Source: a virus. From it: 26,252 nucleotides of DNA. Of this stretch, positions 20,665-26,252 are shown piece after piece. Below the pieces are notes generated by a model, which was not told where the DNA came from, made no database searches, and saw only the letters and a program-made list of their open reading frames with translations. Every line of letters starts with the position of its first letter. Position 1 is the stretch's first letter. Location: IMG/VR virus record IMGVR_UViG_3300008012_000154, positions 1 to 26,252 of that record; one strand, given 5' to 3'. Position numbers and translations under genes: made by a program.

Positions 20665-20751
20665 TTACTTTTTACATTTTTTGCCACAATGTCCAAAGCA
20701 CACTTTGCCAAAAGTTAATTTTGTAATTAATTTGCAGATAAAATTTTTCAT
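20665..20751 (-). CDS. Cys/Lys-rich micropeptide, 28 aa
   Basis: Read from ATG (20749-20751) to TAA (20665-20667) on the - strand: MKNFICKLITKLTFGKVCFG, then HCGKKCKK. It fits exactly between the barrel gene stop and the coiled-coil gene start, with one base on each side, which supports translation. It has four Cys, eight Lys and an amphipathic N-terminal helix. Similar short MKxFICKL...C.C peptides occur in other phage genomes as I recall. A membrane-active or metal-binding peptide is possible; no function is known. Confidence 0.5.
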   Translation of the reverse strand: MKNFICKLITKLTFGKVCFGHCGKKCKK

Positions 20752-20752
20752 C

Positions 20753-21784
20753 TTAAAATATTATATAGTTAATTCCTAATTTAAAATCGTACCACTCTCT
20801 GTTCCAATACTTGTGATACTTTCCTTCTACAAAAGTACCTAAATGTTTGTTTATTTTCAAACCAAATATTAGGCCTCCTGAATAATCATACCATTGTTCA
20901 TTATCATTAAAATTATGATATGAGTACAAACCTCCATCATTATAGTGATAGGGCATTATATTTGCCCAGGTATGTAACCAAAAGTTTTTACTATAATAAT
21001 AGTAATCTAATCCAGCTACTAAAGAGTACTGCCATTGATTAGCTAATTCATTTCTTTTCTTTTCTACGTAGTTTTCTAACACATTAGGTATTACAACTTC
21101 GTTCCATATTTCATTATTAGTAGCAACTATATTATTATTTGGATCAGTATAAATAGATTCAAATACATCAATATTGTATCCTTCTTCTATTGCTAATTGT
21201 GTATAATGTATATTGCCAGACTCCATAATCCAGTCAGATAACGGATCATAACCATAAGGTTCTGCAAGACGTTGAGCAAATCCTAAATTAAAAGAAAGTT
21301 TTTTATTTCCGTTAAGTCTAAGTCTTTGACTTGATTCAAAATATTTTATATCTGCAAATCCATCTACCATGTATTCTACCTTGGCAAACCATTTTGGATT
21401 TACATATCTTATAAAATGATGTTGATCTAAATACTTAATACCTTCTTGTCTTTTGTAATCAACTTCAAATAAAAATTCAAATGGAGCAAGACCTATATTA
21501 GCAGCATCAGAGAAAGATGTTTCTGTCCCATCTTTAAATGGTGACGTAGCTTCGTAATTAAATCTTTTGATTTTACGTATACCCATTGTTAATGAGTAAT
21601 CATATGGAGTAAATATAGTGTCATACATTAATGTACTTTCATCAACAGAATATACATCTCTATCAGATAATGATGTTCCTCCATTAGCTGCAACATAAAA
21701 AGTAGAAAACTTAAATAGTTTTTTAATCTGTGCATTTCCATTTACAGAAACAAATAAAAATAATATAATTAAAAACCTAATCAT
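20753..21784 (-). CDS. Predicted outer-membrane beta-barrel protein, 343 aa
   Basis: The N-terminus is a signal peptide (MIRFLIILFLFVSVNGNAQ), typical of Bacteroidota. The mature part has many alternating aromatic/hydrophobic strands (KFSTFYVAANGGTSL, FEFLFEVDYKR, LSFNLGFAQR, YSLVAGLDYYYY, GLIFGLKINKHLGTFVEGKY). It ends in FKLGINYIIF, with the C-terminal aromatic residue that signals BAM-dependent outer-membrane insertion. A long loop or plug region lies at about 180-245. A phage copy could alter the host surface (receptor blocking, lysis aid) or have been taken from the host. It overlaps the LamG-like gene by 8 bases. Confidence 0.7.
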   Translation of the reverse strand: MIRFLIILFLFVSVNGNAQIKKLFKFSTFYVAANGGTSLSDRDVYSVDESTLMYDTIFTPYDYSLTMGIRKIKRFNYEATSPFKDGTETSFSDAANIGLAPFEFLFEVDYKRQEGIKYLDQHHFIRYVNPKWFAKVEYMVDGFADIKYFESSQRLRLNGNKKLSFNLGFAQRLAEPYGYDPLSDWIMESGNIHYTQLAIEEGYNIDVFESIYTDPNNNIVATNNEIWNEVVIPNVLENYVEKKRNELANQWQYSLVAGLDYYYYSKNFWLHTWANIMPYHYNDGGLYSYHNFNDNEQWYDYSGGLIFGLKINKHLGTFVEGKYHKYWNREWYDFKLGINYIIF

Positions 21785-23015
21785 GCCTTAAATTTGAATA
21801 TGTACTTTTATAATATTCTTGTAATAATACAATCTGCGCATCTGTCAATGCAGAATCATATATGGTTATAACTCCCATTGAACCTTGAAAATCACCAGCA
21901 TCATTTGACAATGCACCAATATGATTTATTTGAAATCTACCTTCGGGAGTAGCTGCTGCATTATTAGGATAACCATCTACAATGGTATTAGAGTTATTTG
22001 CCATTTCTTCACCAACTAAATTAGCGGCATCGTATACATACACTTTTTGTTTACTGTCATCTAAATTTGTTTCAGAAACCACAATTAATAATTCATTTTC
22101 ATCTTCTATTATAGATTCATTTGATCCGCCTTTGTCTACTGGAGTTCCTCTTGATCCAGTTTGATATGTATCAGTATCATTAAGTCTTACTGTGGCAAAT
22201 TGATTTCCAGTACCTGTCGCATTAAATCTAAATAAAACTGTATTAGCATTTACCTTTAATTGATTTAAACCAGCAATAGTACCGCCTAGTATAGCGTCAC
22301 TAGCTACTGAACCTTCCATTCTAAAAGCAACAACAATAGTAAAATCTATTCCACCCGTAAGCACAGCTGCATCTAATGGCAATCTATCATTTCCTCCATC
22401 AAAATTGAGAGCAGGTCTTGATGCTCCAAAAACGCCTGAAACATTCTTACAACCAGAAGGTCTTATAGCTGGATCTTTTGGTATTACATAATTTACATTA
22501 GTATTTTTACCTTCGCTAGGTACTTTTAATAACGTATCAGTCCATTGACTGAAATCAAATAAACCAGTACCATCACCTGAAGATAAACCAGCACTAACGT
22601 TATGTATGTTTTGGTATTCTCCTGCAATTAAAGTTATACTATCTCCTGCAGAAAATCCAGCAGCAGTTGATGAGCTCACACCTCTTGTTATATTATACAA
22701 AATACTAGCTGTACCGCTAGCTATTCTAAAACCTGAATATGATATATATTCACTACCAACTAAAATAACACCAGCATCTGGCCAAAGACCTGCGTCAGGT
22801 TGCGTACCGCTGGCCATTCTAAGGTCGACAGTAGATGTTTCATCAGATATAGTATCGTTACAGGTTGGGCTTGTGTCTGGTTTTCTAGGAAATCTAAAAG
22901 TATTTGCTACTTTTGAAAAATCAAAATGCAACAAAGGTTCTCCTAAATCGTGTAATGGATCAAACGACTTACGGTGAGAAGGATTCTCGAGTCCCATATG
23001 TAAGCCCATATGCAT
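21777..23015 (-). CDS. LamG/concanavalin-like lectin domain protein, 412 aa
   Basis: The C-terminal part (about residues 195-412) follows the LamG/concanavalin-A-like pattern: RPALNFDGGNDRLPL, then IDFTIVVAFRMEG, then RFQINHIGALSNDAGDFQGS, then MGVITIYDSALTDAQIVLLQ. This domain binds glycans. The N-terminal half is a beta-rich Ser/Thr/Gly region with VDLRMASGT and ILVGSEYISYSG segments, like tail-fibre or baseplate proteins. There is no signal peptide, so it is more likely a virion part that binds host surface glycans than a secreted protein. Start chosen at 23015 (Met also at 23009 and 22997). It precedes the envelope cassette genes. Confidence 0.75.
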   Translation of the reverse strand: MHMGLHMGLENPSHRKSFDPLHDLGEPLLHFDFSKVANTFRFPRKPDTSPTCNDTISDETSTVDLRMASGTQPDAGLWPDAGVILVGSEYISYSGFRIASGTASILYNITRGVSSSTAAGFSAGDSITLIAGEYQNIHNVSAGLSSGDGTGLFDFSQWTDTLLKVPSEGKNTNVNYVIPKDPAIRPSGCKNVSGVFGASRPALNFDGGNDRLPLDAAVLTGGIDFTIVVAFRMEGSVASDAILGGTIAGLNQLKVNANTVLFRFNATGTGNQFATVRLNDTDTYQTGSRGTPVDKGGSNESIIEDENELLIVVSETNLDDSKQKVYVYDAANLVGEEMANNSNTIVDGYPNNAAATPEGRFQINHIGALSNDAGDFQGSMGVITIYDSALTDAQIVLLQEYYKSTYSNLRHD

Positions 23016-23018
23016 ATC

Positions 23019-23399
23019 TTAGGAAGCTTGTACGTTAAGACCTGGATGAGCTCCTGAAGCAGGCGCTACATATGCAATGCATTTACCGCTTTCTAGCTTA
23101 ACTGCAGTCCATCTTCCATAAATAGTTACACCAGTTGGAAATGTATCTGTACCTGCTACAGCTTTACCAAATGCTCCAGCAGCAGCTGTAGTCATATAAG
23201 CTGAGTGTTTTGAACCTTCCACGTAAGATGTAAGTGTTTCAAAAGTACATTCTTGCAACATTGTAATAGCTACAACATGATGAGGAACCTCACCTGCTGT
23301 AGATAAATTTTGCACCTCTTCATCTGAAGAAGTTGAATCTAAATATGCGCTACCAAAATAACCTGTAGCTACTGAAAATAAATCGTTTGTATTTGCCAT
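23019..23399 (-). CDS. Small structural protein, 126 aa (paralogue of 23834-24220)
   Basis: A beta-rich soluble protein whose C-terminal half has PTGVTIYGRWTAVKLESGKC followed by IAYVAP. The protein encoded at 23834-24220 has PAGVTIYGRWTSIEI and GAFIAYIG in the same order, and both begin with (N/Q)DLF ... G. They are clearly duplicates. Both are in the late block without export signals, so virion proteins (head decoration or tail) are likely. Confidence 0.7.
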   Translation of the reverse strand: MANTNDLFSVATGYFGSAYLDSTSSDEEVQNLSTAGEVPHHVVAITMLQECTFETLTSYVEGSKHSAYMTTAAAGAFGKAVAGTDTFPTGVTIYGRWTAVKLESGKCIAYVAPASGAHPGLNVQAS

Positions 23400-23403
23400 A
23401 ATT

Positions 23404-23745
23404 TTATGTTCCTAAGGCTAAAGTGCCTCTGTTATTCCAAAGTTTACCTGATCCATCTCTTGGATCAGCTGAAGGTAATGATTGATATGTTGTATTGTTG
23501 TCTATAACAATCGTGTCATCTGAACTATTATCTAAAGACAAAACTAATACTGTTAAAAATGCTCTTAATTTTTCTGCTGTAATCTGTCTAGTTTTAGTTT
23601 CGAACAATTCTTCTACCATATCAAGTAGTTCTGCTCTTGTTCTTTTGTCATCAGAAGCAACAGTTACTTTAGTTAATGTTTGTCGTCTTACTAAAGTTCT
23701 GTAGCCAGCTCTTCTTGTTGCATTTGTGTAATCTCCTTTTGCCAT
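23404..23745 (-). CDS. Small structural-type protein, 113 aa
   Basis: The N-terminal half is basic and helical (NATRRAGYRTLVRRQTL, then a charged helix). The C-terminal half is turn-rich and ends in Gly/Asn/Trp (SADPRDGSGKLWNNRGTLALG). It lies between the two GVTIYGRW paralogues, so it is probably a virion protein acting with them. The family is not recognised. Confidence 0.6.
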   Translation of the reverse strand: MAKGDYTNATRRAGYRTLVRRQTLTKVTVASDDKRTRAELLDMVEELFETKTRQITAEKLRAFLTVLVLSLDNSSDDTIVIDNNTTYQSLPSADPRDGSGKLWNNRGTLALGT

Positions 23746-23747
23746 AA

Positions 23748-23834
23748 TTAACCTCCAAAATCACCATTAAACTCTCCTGAAAAAGCTCCAGCAGGCTTAA
23801 CTGTTTTTATTACTATTCCTAATCCTAAACTCAT
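23748..23834 (-). CDS. Gly-rich micropeptide, 28 aa
   Basis: Read from ATG (23832-23834) to TAA (23748-23750) on the - strand. The ATG overlaps the stop of the upstream structural gene as TAATG. The product MSLGLGIVIKTVKPAGAFSG, followed by EFNGDFGG, has a hydrophobic start and a Gly/Phe-rich end. It fills the gap between two structural genes precisely. It may be a small virion component or linker; the function is unknown. Confidence 0.5.
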   Translation of the reverse strand: MSLGLGIVIKTVKPAGAFSGEFNGDFGG

Positions 23835-24220
23835 TATCTACCAATATAAGCTATAAATGCTCCTGTTTCACCATTAGCAATTTCTATACTTGTCCATCTA
23901 CCGTATATAGTTACGCCAGCAGGAAAAATGTTTCCATTATCTACTATAGCTCCACCTGATCCCTCTGTCAATGTTTCATTACCTGCACCTAAATTATGAG
24001 CAGCTACATCTGTTCCCACAAACTCTATAGATGGATTACTTGTATCAGCTGTTAGCCCTCCTGCGTTTGTACCCAATGTTTCTAATTTTGTATCAGCTAT
24101 AAACGTAATAGCTATAAACACTTTATTAGTTGGCGGTTTAATTGGCGTATCTGCTGTATCACAAAACACAGATCCTAATTGACCGTAGTTTTGTCTAAAT
24201 AAGTCTTGAATGTTTGCCAT
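23834..24220 (-). CDS. Small structural protein, 128 aa (GVTIYGRW family)
   Basis: Beta-rich, with PAGVTIYGRWTSIEIANGET then GAFIAYIGR at the C-terminus and IQDLFRQNYGQLGSVFCDT at the N-terminus, matching its paralogue encoded at 23019-23399. It is the first gene after a - strand promoter element at 24235-24242, so it leads a late transcript with the four or more genes that follow. The conserved GVTIYGRW segment is probably a core strand of the shared domain. Confidence 0.7.
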   Translation of the reverse strand: MANIQDLFRQNYGQLGSVFCDTADTPIKPPTNKVFIAITFIADTKLETLGTNAGGLTADTSNPSIEFVGTDVAAHNLGAGNETLTEGSGGAIVDNGNIFPAGVTIYGRWTSIEIANGETGAFIAYIGR

Positions 24221-24234
24221 TTTATTATTTTTTA

Positions 24235-24242
24235 CAAATATA
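24235..24242 (-). promoter_or_regulatory. Promoter -7 element TATATTTG on the - strand
   Basis: Read on the - strand the sequence is TATATTTG, matching TAnnTTTG, 14 bases before the ATG at 24220, in a 29-base intergenic gap. The leader would be very short. No -33 element is clear. It probably starts a transcript for the small structural genes and the LamG-like protein. Confidence 0.5.
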
Positions 24243-24249
24243 GTTAATT

Positions 24250-26252
24250 TTATTCTCTAAATAAAGGTTCAGTTATAGCCTTGGCTGGTGTTATTTTACG
24301 AGCCGTGCTAAATGCTTTTAAATCTCCTTGCTTGCCAAACTCACCACTACGCTCATATCTTTGCAATGTTGCTAGTTCTTTACTAAACTGTAACACATTT
24401 TTACCTGTATTGATCGAAGCTGGCGGTAAAGTATAGTTAACAAATCTATTAACATCAGTAAATATTAAAGCATCATTAGAAAGCTTTTGTATTCTATCTG
24501 CATAAAAATCATCATCATCAGCAGCCATGCCCATAAGCAACAACATTGCGGTCATTCCAAAACCTCTTAATAGTGCATTGATTGCATCTTTTCTGTGCTG
24601 TGGTAATGCTTCAAACTCTGCACGCATTTCAGATAGCTTGCTTGTGCCATTCATCATACGCATTACAAAGTCATATCCTGCTCTGTAAGAGCCTATCTCG
24701 TATTCACCGAATCTGTTTATGTCCTCTTGCTTAAGTCTGTTATAAGCCAATGTTATAAACCATCTTTTAAATTGTTGCGCAGCCACACCTAATGAATAAA
24801 CACTTAATAGTCTTTGATCTATTTTAGTATAACCTTCACCGTGTAGTGTAGCTATCTTGTTGTTTATTTCCATAACTCTTTCGTCACTTACAATACCCGA
24901 CTCATATTCTTGCGGAGTAAGCTCACCCAAGAAAGCAGTACCTTGTATCCAATATTCAGATAGCTCCATAGGTAAAAATGCCCATTGTTCTATTTTACTA
25001 AATGAATCACGATCACCTACTACATCACTAAACGATAATTCAATAACTCTGTATTTTTTTAAAAGCTCTATGCCTTTCCATCCGTCTTTATTCAAAGATG
25101 TCCAGAATCGTTTTTCTCCTAAAGCAAACTTAGATCCACCTTTATCTCTTAGCTCTTGGTATTTACCAGCAAGTATATTGCCAATACCCACACTTGTACT
25201 AAAACCTAAGTGTATTAGAGCTGTCCATCTAACCATAAACTGTATAGCTTTGTCAGCAGTTTTACCAAATATAGATGTTTGTCTTTGATTTCTTAAAAAG
25301 TTATCTCTCCATACACGCTGTACATACTCAGCTGTATTCTCATTACCCATCTCTCTATTTACAGCTATAACTCCATCAACTAAGGTAGCTACATCATTAA
25401 ACCCTCTAAAGCTTTGATCTACTGATCCGTGTACAAATGTTACAGATCTAACATATTGTCTAAGATTGTCTGATAGATCATAACTCGTTAGTTCTTTAGC
25501 TCTTGTAGTACGACTTGCATTAAACCTTGAAAACAGACCACCCTCCATTAGTGTATCCATTTCTAAGTTAGTTGCAACTATATCTGTTCCGTCTTCATGT
25601 TTGCCTAAAGCTAATTGTTTTTCAGCTCTTTTTTGTAGCTGTCTAAGATGTCTTACTTTAGTTATTTGATTTTCTTCAGATGGTTTTGATATACCGTCTG
25701 TGTAATCTTTCTTCCATGCTCCAAACGATTTAGGTTCTTTTTGTGCATACTTACCAACTCCTGTAAGCTTAACGTTATCTATATTGGATGTTGATCCTAG
25801 GTGAAGAGCGTACAAGCCAAGAAGACCTCTTGCAGATAATGCTTCAAGATTGCCCATTTGGAAATGAGGAATATATAAATCTTGCCCTTTACGTTTTAAT
25901 AGTTTTTTATAACTATTTGTTATGTCTTGATATTTATTGTAGAAATCTATTTCAGCTTGGGTAGGATTTTTTTTCATAAATTCTTGTCTGCTAAAAAGAC
26001 TTATACTGCCATCTGGCTGTACATCAATCATATTTCCATACAACAATTGAAATCTAGCTCTTGGATTAAATAAATTTCTTAAGCCTAAGTTTTTACTTTT
26101 TCTTAAAGCTTTTTCCATTTTGTTCACTTCGGCTATTTGTTTTTTAACTTCAACAGCATACAATCTATATTGTCGCTGTATTTCATTGATCATCTCTTGA
26201 ACCTCTGGTCTTTTGGATGTCATGTTGTTTGCACCAAACCATTTACGAATTA
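24250..26252 (-). CDS. C-terminal part of a large, probably virion-associated phage protein (partial)
   Basis: The frame is open from the right edge to the stop at 24250. An ATG at 26223 exists, but the codons before it (ending WFGANN) are also open, so this is most likely the C-terminal 667 residues of a longer protein. It is charged and mostly helical. Hydrophobic helices are seen around TALIHLGFSTSVGIGNILAG and GFGMTAMLLLMGMAADDDD. The pattern of a hydrophobic helix followed by an Asp cluster near the C-terminus resembles the large polyvalent proteins (LPD-type) and internal virion proteins that phages inject with DNA. The exact family is not recognised. It lies at the upstream side of the small structural genes. 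Confidence 0.65.
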   Translation of the reverse strand, partial: IRKWFGANNMTSKRPEVQEMINEIQRQYRLYAVEVKKQIAEVNKMEKALRKSKNLGLRNLFNPRARFQLLYGNMIDVQPDGSISLFSRQEFMKKNPTQAEIDFYNKYQDITNSYKKLLKRKGQDLYIPHFQMGNLEALSARGLLGLYALHLGSTSNIDNVKLTGVGKYAQKEPKSFGAWKKDYTDGISKPSEENQITKVRHLRQLQKRAEKQLALGKHEDGTDIVATNLEMDTLMEGGLFSRFNASRTTRAKELTSYDLSDNLRQYVRSVTFVHGSVDQSFRGFNDVATLVDGVIAVNREMGNENTAEYVQRVWRDNFLRNQRQTSIFGKTADKAIQFMVRWTALIHLGFSTSVGIGNILAGKYQELRDKGGSKFALGEKRFWTSLNKDGWKGIELLKKYRVIELSFSDVVGDRDSFSKIEQWAFLPMELSEYWIQGTAFLGELTPQEYESGIVSDERVMEINNKIATLHGEGYTKIDQRLLSVYSLGVAAQQFKRWFITLAYNRLKQEDINRFGEYEIGSYRAGYDFVMRMMNGTSKLSEMRAEFEALPQHRKDAINALLRGFGMTAMLLLMGMAADDDDFYADRIQKLSNDALIFTDVNRFVNYTLPPASINTGKNVLQFSKELATLQRYERSGEFGKQGDLKAFSTARKITPAKAITEPLFRE

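Noticed and set aside
20664-20711. N-terminal extension of the coiled-coil protein from a TTG at 20711
   Set aside because: The region is better explained by the separate 28-residue gene in another frame. The ATG at 20663 gives a normal start one base after that gene's stop.
22606-22977. 123-codon open frame on the + strand
   Set aside because: Antisense to the LamG-like gene in a region where all genes run on the - strand. The product has no recognisable pattern.
24857-25288. 143-codon open frame on the + strand
   Set aside because: Antisense to the large partial protein; a shadow of its codon use, with no promoter or coupled neighbour.

Overview
The window looks like part of a double-stranded DNA bacteriophage genome, probably a marine tailed phage of a Bacteroidota/Flavobacteriia host. 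The host call rests on four things. The DNA is AT-rich. Several intergenic sites match the Bacteroidota sigma factor -7 element TAnnTTTG. Starts lack Shine-Dalgarno sequences, and many share the context AATTATG. Exported proteins have signal peptides ending in ...AQ or ...GQ, and one carries a C-terminal type IX secretion (T9SS) sorting domain, a system confined to Bacteroidota. No integrase, tRNA, rRNA, CRISPR array or insertion sequence was seen.

Left block (about 1-12432, + strand): a tightly packed early/middle region. It starts with a run of very small proteins: two short membrane peptides, a winged-helix regulator, a 44-residue Fis-type HTH, and widespread uncharacterised phage families beginning MGLDMYL, MGTRSLT and MPNWC, plus a DUF932 protein. 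A replication/recombination module follows: DnaB-like helicase, a small HU/IHF-like protein, a candidate strand-annealing protein, an SSB-like protein ending in DNLPF, a RusA-type resolvase, a stand-alone DnaA domain IV protein and a DUF1599/Nmad1-like protein. Short unknown genes complete the block, with promoters at about 9444, 10828, 10872 and 12112.

Right block (about 12450-26252, - strand, converging on the left block): the late region. Read in its own direction it starts beyond the right edge with the C-terminal part of a large, probably virion-associated protein. Then come small structural-type proteins (two related to each other), a LamG-like adhesin, and an unusual envelope cassette: outer-membrane barrel, Cys/Lys-rich micropeptide, membrane-anchored coiled coil, exported thioredoxin-fold protein without CxxC, a 750-residue T9SS-sorted protein with 14 Cys-paired repeats, and a holin-like protein. 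Four small basic proteins follow, of which two share a C-terminal tail, then further structural-type proteins, a DUF5675 protein (candidate lysis enzyme), and a metallophosphoesterase with an HTH-like N-terminus.

The most unusual part is 17401-21784. Its products are predicted to reach every layer of a Gram-negative envelope, including the cell surface through the host's own T9SS. The major capsid, portal and terminase genes are not in the window.
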